Assembly (NCBI RefSeq): GCF_019192965.1
Contig: NZ_JAHTKU010000019.1
Location: forward strand, 1 to 64,000
Length of the DNA: 64,000 nt
Direction: 5' to 3'
DNA from: Nocardioides daeguensis
GTDB lineage: Bacteria > Actinomycetota > Actinomycetes > Propionibacteriales > Nocardioidaceae
Below, one piece after another: positions 19,767 through 28,264 of the stretch; positions within the stretch are counted from its first letter, which is position 1, and each line of letters begins with the position of its first letter. Both the position numbers and the translations under genes were made by a program. The notes beneath the pieces were generated by a model, which was not told the origin of the DNA, made no database searches, and saw only the letters and a program-made list of their open reading frames with translations.

Positions 19767-20948
19767 TCAGAACTTACTGGTCGGGGTGAGCCCCAGCTGC
19801 ATGCCCGCCAGGCCACGGCCACGTCCGCCGAGGCGCTCGGCGATGCCCTGGAGGGCGGTGGCGGCCGGCGCGGTCGGGTCGGCGTCGACGATCGGCTTGC
19901 CCGCGTCCCCGCCCTCGCGCAGCGCGACGTCGAGCGGGATCCGGCCGAGCAGCGGCACGTCGTACCCGAAGCGCTGGGACAGCGTCTCGGCCACGCGCTC
20001 GCCGCCGCCGGCGCCGAAGATCTCCAGCCGGTGGTCCTTGCCCTCCGCGGTGCAGTGGGGGCAGGGGAGGTAGCTCATGTTCTCGATGACACCCACGACG
20101 CGCTGGTGCATCATCGAGGCCATCGTGCCAGCGCGCTCGGCGACCTCGGCCGCGGCCTCCTGCGGCGTGGTGACGACGACGACCTCGGCGCCCGGCAGGT
20201 GCTGGCCGAGCGAGATCGCGACGTCGCCGGTGCCCGGCGGCAGGTCGAGGAGGAGGACGTCGAGGTCGCCCCAGTAGACGTCGGCGAGCATCTGGACCAG
20301 TGCGCGGTCGAGCATCGGGCCACGCCAGGCGACCACCTGGTCGCGACGCGGCTTGAGCATGCCGATCGAGATGACCGAGACGCCCGACGGGGTCGGGACG
20401 GGCATGATCAGGTCGTCGACCTGGGTCGGCCGGGCGTCCGCGACGCCGAGCATCGCCGGCACGGAGTGTCCGTAGATGTCGGCGTCCACGAGCCCGACCT
20501 TGCGGCCGGCCTTGGCCAGGGCCAGGGCCAGGTTGACGGTGACCGAGGACTTGCCGACGCCGCCCTTGCCGGACGCGATGGCGAAGACCTTGGTCAGCGA
20601 CCCGGGCTGCGCGAACGGGATCTCCCGCTGCGCCTGGCCGCCCCGCAGGGTCTCGTGCAGTCCGGAGCGCTGCTCGGCGCTCATCACGCCGAGCTGGACC
20701 TCGACCCGGGTCACCCCGGGGAGGGCGGCCACGGCGGCCGACACGTCGCGGTTGATCGTGTCCTTGAGCGGGCAGCCGGCCACGGTCAGCAGCGCCTTGA
20801 CGGTCACCACCGATCCGCCGTCGCCGGCCGCGATGTCCACGCCCTCGACCATCCCGAGCTCGGTGATGGGTCGCTTGATCTCGGGGTCGTTGACCTTGCT
20901 GAGCGCGGTCATGACCTGCTCGACGGACGGGGACTGCGTGGTAGTCAC
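19767..20948 (-). CDS. mrp: Mrp/ApbC-type Fe-S cluster carrier ATPase
   Basis: A P-loop NTPase of 393 aa that assembles and transfers iron-sulfur clusters. The N-terminal DUF59/MIP18 domain (about 10-95) is followed by a deviant Walker A, SGKGGVGKSS (about 127-136), and the CPHC metal-binding pair in YLPCPHC (about 285). GTG at 20948 is preferred: TAGACT lies 8 bases upstream and AGGGG just before it. Tandem upstream genes encode DUF1003 and MgtE-like proteins, the conserved order seen around Rv1229c in Mycobacterium. Confidence 0.9.
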   Translation of the reverse strand: MTTTQSPSVEQVMTALSKVNDPEIKRPITELGMVEGVDIAAGDGGSVVTVKALLTVAGCPLKDTINRDVSAAVAALPGVTRVEVQLGVMSAEQRSGLHETLRGGQAQREIPFAQPGSLTKVFAIASGKGGVGKSSVTVNLALALAKAGRKVGLVDADIYGHSVPAMLGVADARPTQVDDLIMPVPTPSGVSVISIGMLKPRRDQVVAWRGPMLDRALVQMLADVYWGDLDVLLLDLPPGTGDVAISLGQHLPGAEVVVVTTPQEAAAEVAERAGTMASMMHQRVVGVIENMSYLPCPHCTAEGKDHRLEIFGAGGGERVAETLSQRFGYDVPLLGRIPLDVALREGGDAGKPIVDADPTAPAATALQGIAERLGGRGRGLAGMQLGLTPTSKF

Positions 20949-20959
20949 AACCCCTGAGT

Positions 20960-21511
20960 CTAGGGAGTCGGGGAAGGCGCGGCGTCGGCGCCGTCCTCGT
21001 GAGACTGCGCACGCTCCTCGGCGCGCTCCTCGGCCCGCTCGTCGATGTCGGAGAGCAGGTTGCGCAGCTCGGAGCGCAGGAAGTCGCGGGTGGCGACCTC
21101 GCCGACCGCCATCCGCAGCGACGCCACCTCGCGGGCGAGGAACTCCATGTCGGCGTGCGCCCGGGCGTCGGCCTGACGGTCCTGCTCGGCGATCACGCGG
21201 TCGCGGGCCTCCTGACGGTTCTGCGCGAGCAGGATCAGCGGCGCGGCGTACGACGCCTGCAGGCTCAGCATCAGGGTCAAGAAGATGAACGGGTAGTCGT
21301 CGAAGCGCAGCTCGCCGGGAGCGAACAGGTTCCAGCACACCCAGCCGGCGACGAACAACGTCATGTAGATCAGGAAGGTCGCCGTGCCCATGAACCGGGC
21401 GAACTGCTCGGCGAAGACGCCGAACGTGTCGGCGTTGTAGGACGGCCGGCGCACCAGCTGGCGTCGCTCCTCGCGCGGCGTGTCCAGCCGCTCGCGACGC
21501 GCCTCGCTCAC
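20960..21511 (-). CDS. DUF1003 membrane protein
   Basis: A 183-aa inner-membrane protein. Two hydrophobic segments (about 43-65 and 75-97) are joined by FAPGELRFDDYPFIF and followed by a long charged helix that could be a coiled coil (about 100-165). It is the DUF1003 family, of unknown function and usually found beside the MgtE-N/CBS protein. GTGA overlap of four bases with the upstream gene shows translational coupling. Confidence 0.88.
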   Translation of the reverse strand: MSEARRERLDTPREERRQLVRRPSYNADTFGVFAEQFARFMGTATFLIYMTLFVAGWVCWNLFAPGELRFDDYPFIFLTLMLSLQASYAAPLILLAQNRQEARDRVIAEQDRQADARAHADMEFLAREVASLRMAVGEVATRDFLRSELRNLLSDIDERAEERAEERAQSHEDGADAAPSPTP

Positions 21512-22767
21512 GAGACGCCCCGCTCGCGCTCGCGGGCCTGCTCGCGCCAGTTGGCGGGGAGCATGTGGTCGAGCAGGTCGTCGACGGTGACGGCCCCGAT
21601 CAGCCGCCGGTCCTCGTCCACGACGGGCGCCGCCACCAGGTTGTAGGTCGCCAGGTGGGCGGCGACCTCGTCGATGCTCGCCTCGGGCCGCAGCCACTCC
21701 ATCGAGTCGTCGAGCGCGCCGGCGACCAGGGTCGACGGGGGCTCGCGCAACAGGCGCTGGATGTGGGCGACGCCGAGCAGCTTGCCGGTGGGGGTCTCCA
21801 ACGGCGGGCGGCACACGTAGACCAGCGCCGCAAGGGCCGGGGTGAGCTCGGGGTTGCGGACGTGGGCGAGCGCGTCGGCGATGGTGGCGTCCGGGCCGAG
21901 GATCACCGGCTCGGAGGTCATCATGGCGCCGGCCGTGTTCTCGACGTACGACATCAGGCGCCGCACGTCCTCGGCCTCCTCGGGCTCCATCAGCCCGAGC
22001 AGGATCTCCGCGGTCTCCGGCGGCAGGTCGCTGACCAGGTCGGCCGCGTCGTCGGGGGACATCTCCTCGAGGACGTCGGCCGCGCGCTCGGAGTCGAGGC
22101 CCTTGAGGATCTCGACCTGGTCGTCCTCGGGCAGCTCCTCGAGGACGTCGGCGAGCCGCTCGTCGTCGAGCGCCAGCGCGACCGCCGTACGACGCTCCGG
22201 CGGCAGGTCGTGCAGGATGCTTGCCGCGTCGGCGGGCCGCATCTCGTTGAGCGCGGCGACCAGGTGGGTGGCGCCCTGCCGGTCGTCGGCGCGGGTCAGG
22301 CCGGACACGTCGCGCCACTCGACGACGTGGGTCTGGCCGCGGCGGCGAAACCCCTTCGACGGCTCGCGCACCGCCACCCGGGACAGCACCCAGTCCCGGG
22401 TGCGGGCCGGCTCCATCGCGACGTCGTAGACGGTGCCGGTGACGCCGCTGTCCTTGATCGTCACGGTCCGGTCGAGCATCTGACCGATGACCAGGGTCTC
22501 GGTCGAGCGCTGCTCGAAGCGGCGCATGTTGAGCAGCCCGGTGGTGTAGACGTGGCCGCTGTCGATGTTGGTGACCCGGGTCATCGGCACGAAGATCCGG
22601 CGCCGACCGAACACCTCGGCGACCATCCCGAGGACGCGTGGCTGGGTCCCCTCGGTGCGAAGGGTCACGACCAGGTCGCGGACCTTCCCGACCTGGTCGC
22701 CCTGGGGGTCGAAGATCGGGAGCCCGACCAGCCTGGCCGCGAACACGCGGGTGGGGGTGGTGCTCAC
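21508..22767 (-). CDS. PRC-barrel, MgtE N-terminal and CBS-domain protein
   Basis: A 419-aa soluble protein made of a PRC-barrel-like part (about 1-85, with FDPQGDQVGKVRDLV), an MgtE N-terminal superhelical domain with repeated LPPE/LPEDD units (about 165-265), and paired CBS domains (about 270-410). The membrane channel of true MgtE magnesium transporters is absent, so it is a likely ligand sensor, not a transporter. TAGCGT stands 8 bases before GTG 22767. A TTG at 22776 is the alternative start. It is coupled to the DUF1003 gene. Confidence 0.85.
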   Translation of the reverse strand: MSTTPTRVFAARLVGLPIFDPQGDQVGKVRDLVVTLRTEGTQPRVLGMVAEVFGRRRIFVPMTRVTNIDSGHVYTTGLLNMRRFEQRSTETLVIGQMLDRTVTIKDSGVTGTVYDVAMEPARTRDWVLSRVAVREPSKGFRRRGQTHVVEWRDVSGLTRADDRQGATHLVAALNEMRPADAASILHDLPPERRTAVALALDDERLADVLEELPEDDQVEILKGLDSERAADVLEEMSPDDAADLVSDLPPETAEILLGLMEPEEAEDVRRLMSYVENTAGAMMTSEPVILGPDATIADALAHVRNPELTPALAALVYVCRPPLETPTGKLLGVAHIQRLLREPPSTLVAGALDDSMEWLRPEASIDEVAAHLATYNLVAAPVVDEDRRLIGAVTVDDLLDHMLPANWREQARERERGVS

Positions 22768-22794
22768 GGGACGCAACGCTACCGGCCTGCGGCG

Positions 22795-24345
22795 CTACTT
22801 CATGAACGTCCGCGGGCAGGTCGCGCCGGCGCAGTCCTTCGTCTCCAGCCACAGCTTGCGCAGCTCCTGGCGGATCGCCTTGTAGCGGGGGTCGCCGTAG
22901 AGGTTGTAGAGCTGGTACTGGTCGTTCTTCGTGTAGTAGAGCTCGCCGCGTCCCTTGTGGCCGCGGACGTAGGTCCACGGGCCCACGATGACCCCGGTGT
23001 AGAGCGGGTCGAGGCCGCCCTTGACCGGCCATCCGGAGATCGGCACGACGCGCCGGGTGGCGTCGCTGTCGAGCCACGGCATCACGTCGACGCCGTCGGC
23101 GTCGCGGTCGAGCGTCGCCCCGGCCAGCGCGGCGAAGGTCGGGGCCCAGTCGACGTTGGTGACCGGCGCGTGGCTCGTCGTACCGGCGGGAAGGCCCGGG
23201 CCGCGGATGAACATCGGGATGTTGATGGCGTCGCGGAAGTACCAGAGCTTGCCGTTGAGGTTGTGCTCGCCGACGTAGAAGCCGTTGTCCGAGGTCACCA
23301 CGACGTAGGTGTTGTCGAGCTGCCCGGTCTTCTCCAGGGTGTCGACGGTGCGCGCGATCGCGCGGTCCACGGCCTGGAGCGCCTCGACCCGTTGCTGGCG
23401 CTCCTCGCGCAGTGCGGCCCGGCGCTTCTTCGACCACTTCTGGCGCGCGGCGCGGATCAGCGCCTTGTCGCTGGGATCGGCCTCGAACATCTCCGGAGTG
23501 GTGTCGAGGTCGAGGTCCTTGAACGTGTCGCGGTCGCGCTTGTCGGGGACCGTGGTCGAGATGCCGTCGGGGTCGTCGTCCTCGTGCGGGCTGCCGTGGT
23601 GCGGCGCGACGTAGTTGACCCACAGGTACCAGGGCTGGTCGCTGTCGGCGTGGTCCTCGATGAGTTCGTTCGACTGGTCGCTGAGCAACGTCGTCGAGTA
23701 GGTGTCGTAGTCCTTGATCTTGCCGTCGACGAGCAGCTGCGGGTGCTCGAAGTCGTAGGTCGCGAAGTCGACCGTCGGGCGCCACACGCTCCAGCCGGGC
23801 GGCTCGTGGTGCACCTCCTGCTTGGTGTAGCCGTTGAGGTACTTGCCGACCATCATCGTGTCGTAGCCGGCTGCCTGGAGGCTGACCGGCATCGTGTCCT
23901 CGTCGTCGAACGACCGGTAGCCGCCGCCCTCGCCGCTGATCGTGACGGCGCCGTGGTTGCGGGAGTACTGGCCGGTGAGCAGCGAGGCCCGGGCCGGCAC
24001 GCAGATCGGCGTCGGCGCCAGCCCGTCGGCGATGGTGACCCCCTCGCCCGCGATCACCTCCTGCAGGTGCGGCATGAACTGCATGTCCTTCATGGCCGCG
24101 TCGTCCATGGTGATCATCAGCAGGTTCGGCTTCTCCGGCGACGCCACGGGCGCCGGCGTCGCGTCCGGGCCGAGTACGACGTCCTGCGGCGTCGGGGCCG
24201 CGACCGACGCCTGCTCGGCCGGCGGCCGGTACTTCACCACCGGCGGCCGCGGTCCGGCGTCGCCGCCACCACCGGAGCACGCGGCGAGCACGCTCGCGCT
24301 GAGGACGGCGGCAGTGGCCAGGCGGAGGCGGCCGGGGCGAGTCAC
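22795..24345 (-). CDS. Formylglycine-dependent sulfatase lipoprotein
   Basis: A surface-anchored type I sulfatase of 516 aa. The lipobox LAAC places the lipidated cysteine at about residue 23. The metal-site aspartates lie in TMDD (80-82), and the nucleophile precursor in CVPAR (C115 to R119), which must be converted to formylglycine. SDNGFYVGEH supplies further metal ligands near 290. GKYLNGY and the PPGW segment resemble N-acetylglucosamine-6-sulfatases, so a sulfated amino sugar is a plausible substrate. It overlaps its upstream activating-enzyme gene by 4 bases. Modification would have to precede export. Confidence 0.9.
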   Translation of the reverse strand: MTRPGRLRLATAAVLSASVLAACSGGGGDAGPRPPVVKYRPPAEQASVAAPTPQDVVLGPDATPAPVASPEKPNLLMITMDDAAMKDMQFMPHLQEVIAGEGVTIADGLAPTPICVPARASLLTGQYSRNHGAVTISGEGGGYRSFDDEDTMPVSLQAAGYDTMMVGKYLNGYTKQEVHHEPPGWSVWRPTVDFATYDFEHPQLLVDGKIKDYDTYSTTLLSDQSNELIEDHADSDQPWYLWVNYVAPHHGSPHEDDDPDGISTTVPDKRDRDTFKDLDLDTTPEMFEADPSDKALIRAARQKWSKKRRAALREERQQRVEALQAVDRAIARTVDTLEKTGQLDNTYVVVTSDNGFYVGEHNLNGKLWYFRDAINIPMFIRGPGLPAGTTSHAPVTNVDWAPTFAALAGATLDRDADGVDVMPWLDSDATRRVVPISGWPVKGGLDPLYTGVIVGPWTYVRGHKGRGELYYTKNDQYQLYNLYGDPRYKAIRQELRKLWLETKDCAGATCPRTFMK

Positions 24346-25379
24346 GCGTGGTTCTCCTTGTCAGTCGCGACGTCGGTCACGGCGTCCGTTGCACTGTCCG
24401 CAGCACAGCGGAAGCCGAGGTTCGAGGCCGTGGAGTCCGGCGGAGCCGCTGAGCGGGCAGCGACCCGGTAGCGGTTGCAGTACGAGTCGTGGCACAGGAA
24501 CGAGCCCCCGCGCATGACGCGGACCGTACCAGAGGCGGGACCGCGTGGATCGCGGGTCGCGCGGGCGTCGTACGCCGTCGGGTCGAACCAGTCCGAGCAC
24601 CACTCCCACACGTTGCCGACCATCTGGTGCAAGCCGTACCCGTTGGGTCGGTACGCCGTCACCGGGGCCGTCGTCGTCCAGCCGTCCGCGGCGGTGTTGG
24701 TGGCCGGGAAGCTGCCCTGGAAGATGTTGACCTGCCACTCCTCGCCGGTGTCCCCGGCCATCAGCTCGTCCCCCCACGGGTAGCGCTTCCCGGCGAGGCC
24801 GCCGCGGGCGGCGTACTCCCACTCGGCCTCGGTGGGCAGCCGGCGCCCGGCCCAGCGGGCGTAGGCGAGCGCGTCGTCGTGGGAGACGTGGACGACGGGA
24901 TGGTCGGCGCGGTCCTCGATCCCGGAGCGTGGGCCCTCGGGGTGCCGCCAGTCGGCGCCGCGGACCCCGACCCACCACGGGGTGGCGGGGGAGTAGCCGA
25001 GCACGTCGGCGACCTTCGCCGCGACATCGGTGTGGAACACCGCGGAGTAGCCCTCGGCCTCCGCGGTGGTCCGGTGCCCGGTCGCGTCGACGAAGGTCGC
25101 GAACGCCGCGTTGGTCACGGTCGTGGTGCCGAGCCGGAAGGCGGACACCTGCACCTCGTGGACCGGTCCTTCGCCGTCGCCGGCGTAGCCGTCGCCGAAG
25201 TGGTCGCCCAGCGCTGCCCGGCCGCCCGGGATCGCCGCCAGGAGGGTCGGGTCCGCTCCGGGGACGCCGCCCGACGGCGTGGTCGCGGGGCCGGCGAAGG
25301 GGGCGACGGTCAGGCCCACCGGGGTGGAGGGTCCCGCGGGGACGCAACACGGGCGCTGGCCCGACGGCTGGATGGACAT
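24342..25379 (-). CDS. Formylglycine-generating enzyme (FGE)
   Basis: A copper-dependent oxidase that converts the cysteine of CxPxR in sulfatases to formylglycine. The 345-aa protein closely follows the Streptomyces coelicolor FGE pattern: TEAEWEYAARGGLAG, GNVWEWCSDWF and GGSFLCHDSYC, with the active cysteine pair at about C296 and C301. There is no export signal, so it acts in the cytosol on the nascent sulfatase encoded by the overlapping next gene. The first 45 residues are a variable extension. It is divergent from the EEP gene at 25448. Confidence 0.93.
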   Translation of the reverse strand: MSIQPSGQRPCCVPAGPSTPVGLTVAPFAGPATTPSGGVPGADPTLLAAIPGGRAALGDHFGDGYAGDGEGPVHEVQVSAFRLGTTTVTNAAFATFVDATGHRTTAEAEGYSAVFHTDVAAKVADVLGYSPATPWWVGVRGADWRHPEGPRSGIEDRADHPVVHVSHDDALAYARWAGRRLPTEAEWEYAARGGLAGKRYPWGDELMAGDTGEEWQVNIFQGSFPATNTAADGWTTTAPVTAYRPNGYGLHQMVGNVWEWCSDWFDPTAYDARATRDPRGPASGTVRVMRGGSFLCHDSYCNRYRVAARSAAPPDSTASNLGFRCAADSATDAVTDVATDKENHA

Positions 25380-25434
25380 CGCCGACCAGTGTGCCGCAGC
25401 ATGCGAAGAGGCCCGGCTTCCTGGCTTCGTCGTT

Positions 25435-25440
25435 TACGAT
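25435..25440 (+). promoter_or_regulatory. -10 box for leaderless EEP gene mRNA
   Basis: TACGAT followed by 7 bases and the GTG at 25448, in the 68-base gap between divergent genes. Confidence 0.45.
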
Positions 25441-25447
25441 TCCTCAC

Positions 25448-26608
25448 GTGGAGGAACAGGGGAGGCGTGGTGCCCGCGCGGGCAAGCGGCTGGCGCCTGC
25501 CGTCTCGTCCGTCGACATGGTCGTCACGCTCGTGGCGGTCGTCGTGGTCCTGGCCGGGCTCAGCGTCTCGCTGATCTTCCCGCCGGACGAGCCGGACACC
25601 CCGGTGGCCCACGAGGGTCGCCGCGACACGTCCGGGACGACGTCGGCCGCGCTCGCCAACGACATCCTCGCCCCGACCGACACCGCGACGGGCGAGGCCG
25701 GCGGTGTCCTGGTGCCGCCCCTGGCGATGGAGGCCGAGCGGCAGTCCGCCCAGCTCGTCTGCCAGGCGCAGATCGGGACCACCCAGTTCACGGCGCTCTC
25801 CTACAACATCAAGTCCGCCCGGGCCGGCAGCCTCGACCGCCTGCTCGGCGTGATGGAGCGCTCCAAGGCGACGGTCCTGCTGCTGCAGGAGGTCGACTAC
25901 AAGCGGCGCAGCACCGGCAGCGTCGACCAGGCGGGCTGGTTCGCGGAGCGCCTGGGCGGTTGGGGCTCCGCGTTCGGTCGCAACGTCACCTTCGGCGACG
26001 GTCTCTACGGCACGGCGGTGGTGTCGAAGTACCCGATCCTCTCCTCGGAGAACACCCCGCTGCCCAACATCGGCCGCGCGCAGCCGCGGGGGCTGCTCCA
26101 CGTCGTGATCGACGTCGAGGGCGTCGAGGTCAGCATCTACAGCACGCACCTCGACAACACCTCGGCCAACATCCGCACCGCCCAGGCCAGCCGGATCTCC
26201 AGCATCCTGGCCGCGGACCCGCGCCCGAAGATCCTGGGCGGCGACATGAACACCTGGCCCAACTCCGGTCCGGAGCGGATCCTCAGCTCGCGGCTCAGCG
26301 ACAGCTACGTGGTCGCCGGAAGCGGCGGTGGCGCCACCCACCCCGCGAGCCGGCCGCGCACCCGCATCGACTACCTCCTGTACGGCGGCCCCGACCTCAC
26401 GGCCACCAGCTCCGTCGTCATGTCCGAGGGCGGCTCCGACCACCTCCCGGTGCGCGCCGACTTCACCCTCGGCGGGATCAAGACGGAGAAGTGCAGCGGT
26501 GACGCCAAGGCCCGCCCCCGCGACGCGGGCAAGGCGAAGGGCAAGCCCACGGGTCCGGCGTCCGGCCAGGCGTCGGGCATCGCGAGCAGCGACGCCGCGA
26601 CCGACTGA
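25448..26608 (+). CDS. Membrane-anchored endonuclease/exonuclease/phosphatase-fold protein
   Basis: A 386-aa protein with a short basic N-terminus, one membrane segment or uncleaved signal (about 22-42), then an EEP domain: ALSYNIKS, LLLQEVDYK (metal glutamate), LGGDMNTW and GGSDHLPV (catalytic aspartate-histidine). The last 40 residues are a lysine-, proline- and serine-rich tail. EEP enzymes cut phosphodiesters in nucleic acids, phosphoinositides or sphingomyelin; the substrate is not readable. The protein should act outside the membrane. GTG is chosen from the TACGAT box 7 bases upstream. Confidence 0.82.
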   Translation: MEEQGRRGARAGKRLAPAVSSVDMVVTLVAVVVVLAGLSVSLIFPPDEPDTPVAHEGRRDTSGTTSAALANDILAPTDTATGEAGGVLVPPLAMEAERQSAQLVCQAQIGTTQFTALSYNIKSARAGSLDRLLGVMERSKATVLLLQEVDYKRRSTGSVDQAGWFAERLGGWGSAFGRNVTFGDGLYGTAVVSKYPILSSENTPLPNIGRAQPRGLLHVVIDVEGVEVSIYSTHLDNTSANIRTAQASRISSILAADPRPKILGGDMNTWPNSGPERILSSRLSDSYVVAGSGGGATHPASRPRTRIDYLLYGGPDLTATSSVVMSEGGSDHLPVRADFTLGGIKTEKCSGDAKARPRDAGKAKGKPTGPASGQASGIASSDAATD

Positions 26609-26657
26609 ACTCGATCGCGAACGCCTCGTGGAGGCGGGTTTCGGCCTGGTCGGGTGG

Positions 26658-26663
26658 GTATAG
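26658..26663 (+). promoter_or_regulatory. Probable -10 box upstream of the PLD gene
   Basis: GGTATAGTG contains a good TATAGT-type -10 about 100 bases before the PLD-like gene, giving a leader of about 90 bases in the 153-base gap. I see no strong hairpin in it. Confidence 0.4.
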
Positions 26664-26761
26664 TGCCCGCGTCAAGGGTCGAGATTCGCGTGCATCCCTA
26701 GGAGGGCTGCCTGCTTCGGAACCCGGTCAGTTCTCGGGCGGAGTGGGTAGGAGTCAGGCAC

Positions 26762-28168
26762 GTGGGGAATGTGTGGGGCATGCGGGCGGCAGCGGCGCGG
26801 GTCCGGGTGGTGGCAGCGCTCGTCGCGCTCCTGCTCGCCGCCGGTCTGCTGGTCGCCGGTCAGGGCAGCCTGAGCGCGGCTGATGCGGCTCCGGCCACGG
26901 CGTCGAGCCAGGTGGCCGGTGCGGTGGCCGCGAAGCGCAAGCCGGACCCGACTGCCGTCGTCACGCCGGGGATCACCTTCAACCATCCGTTCAAGGCGGC
27001 GAAGCGCGGCGCGATCCAGCGCAAGATCATCAAGACGGTGCGCAACGTCGAGGCCGGCCAGACGATCCGGGTCATGACCTGGAACTTCGACTCGCCGCTG
27101 CTCGCCGGCAAGCTGATCGCGGCCCACAAGCGCGGCGTCTCGGTGCAGGTCATCATGGCGCGCGGGCTGGCCAAGGCGCAGGGCATGCACCGCTCCTACG
27201 GCGTGCTGCTCCGGGCGCTCAAGAAGGGCAACGCCGACCGTCCGCGCGAGCTGCGCAGCTGGATCCGGACCTGCACGGCCACCTGCCGCGGCAAGGGCGG
27301 CGCCATGCACAGCAAGATGATGCTGGTCAGCAGGTCGGGTGCCAGCAACTGGATCGTGATGCAGGGCTCGGGCAACCTCACCGGCGCTGCCGCCGTCCAG
27401 CAGTTCAACGACTGGACGACCACGACCGACAACCAGGCCCTCTACGACGGCTGGATGACGATGTGGGAGCAGGCGAAGAAGGACAAGAGCTTCCCGTCGC
27501 TGCAGTTCACCGTCCCCAGCACCACCATCCCGGGCGCCAACATCACCACGATGTTCGCCCCGCACCGCAGGGACACGGACCCGCCGCTGCGGGTGCTCAA
27601 CAAGGTGCAGTGCCACGGCGCGAGCAACACCGCCGACGGCCGCACCAAGGTCCGTGTCGCCAACGCCGTGTGGGGCGACGAGCGCGGCGCCCGGATCGCG
27701 CAGAAGGTGCGCGAGCTGCACTTCCAGGGCTGTGACGTGCGGGTCGTGTTCATGATGATGTCCGGCAAGATCCGCAGCATCCTCGCGCCCGTCCCGGCGA
27801 AGCAGATGGTCTACATCACCGGCGCGACGGCCAACAAGTTCAAGGACCGCTACGTCCACCTCAAGGGCCTCGCGGTCCAGGGCAACCTCGACGGCAACCC
27901 CGGTGCGAGCGCGGTGCTGTCCAGCAGCGAGAACTGGACCCAGCTCGGCTGGTTCTCCGACGAGCACGACATCATCTTCTGGGACGACGCCGCGATGGCG
28001 ACCAAGTACAGCAACTGGGTCGACATGATCTTCCGGACGGCGCCGCGCACGCTGGCCAACTACGTCAACTCGGCCGACCCCGACCCGGTGGTCCGGGTCC
28101 GGCCGGGCAGCGAGTACCTCAGCCCGAAGGACTACCCGTTCCACGAGCTCGAAGCCGAGCTGGACTGA
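26762..28168 (+). CDS. Secreted phospholipase D-like protein
   Basis: A 468-aa exported protein of the PLD superfamily. A long signal (hydrophobic about 18-36) is followed by two half-domains, the first with MHSKMM (His about 183), the second with VHLKG (His about 366). Both HxK motifs are intact, so catalysis through a phospho-histidine is possible. The lysine of each motif is followed by serine- or asparagine-rich strands as in the family. Substrate may be lipid or nucleic acid. GTG 26762 is preferred over ATG 26780 because AGGAG lies 8-9 bases upstream. Same direction as the flanking EEP gene and the sulfotransferase operon. Confidence 0.83.
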   Translation: MGNVWGMRAAAARVRVVAALVALLLAAGLLVAGQGSLSAADAAPATASSQVAGAVAAKRKPDPTAVVTPGITFNHPFKAAKRGAIQRKIIKTVRNVEAGQTIRVMTWNFDSPLLAGKLIAAHKRGVSVQVIMARGLAKAQGMHRSYGVLLRALKKGNADRPRELRSWIRTCTATCRGKGGAMHSKMMLVSRSGASNWIVMQGSGNLTGAAAVQQFNDWTTTTDNQALYDGWMTMWEQAKKDKSFPSLQFTVPSTTIPGANITTMFAPHRRDTDPPLRVLNKVQCHGASNTADGRTKVRVANAVWGDERGARIAQKVRELHFQGCDVRVVFMMMSGKIRSILAPVPAKQMVYITGATANKFKDRYVHLKGLAVQGNLDGNPGASAVLSSSENWTQLGWFSDEHDIIFWDDAAMATKYSNWVDMIFRTAPRTLANYVNSADPDPVVRVRPGSEYLSPKDYPFHELEAELD

Positions 28169-28264
28169 CGACACGGACCCGGCCCGGGTCGCTGCCGACC
28201 AGGCGGCGGCCCGGGCTTCGGGCGCCAGGACCCCGTCGACCACCACGAGACCGAGAGGGCGGAC

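Noticed and set aside
20960-24280. Minus-strand frame of 1106 codons ending in the DUF1003 protein
   Set aside because: Only its last 183 codons are protein-like; the rest overlaps the MgtE-N/CBS and sulfatase genes in another frame. The true start is GTG 21511.
28176-28190. GACCCGG-C-CCGGGTC palindrome after the PLD gene as a terminator
   Set aside because: A one-base loop cannot form a stable hairpin at full arm length and no T-run follows; it may be chance in GC-rich DNA.
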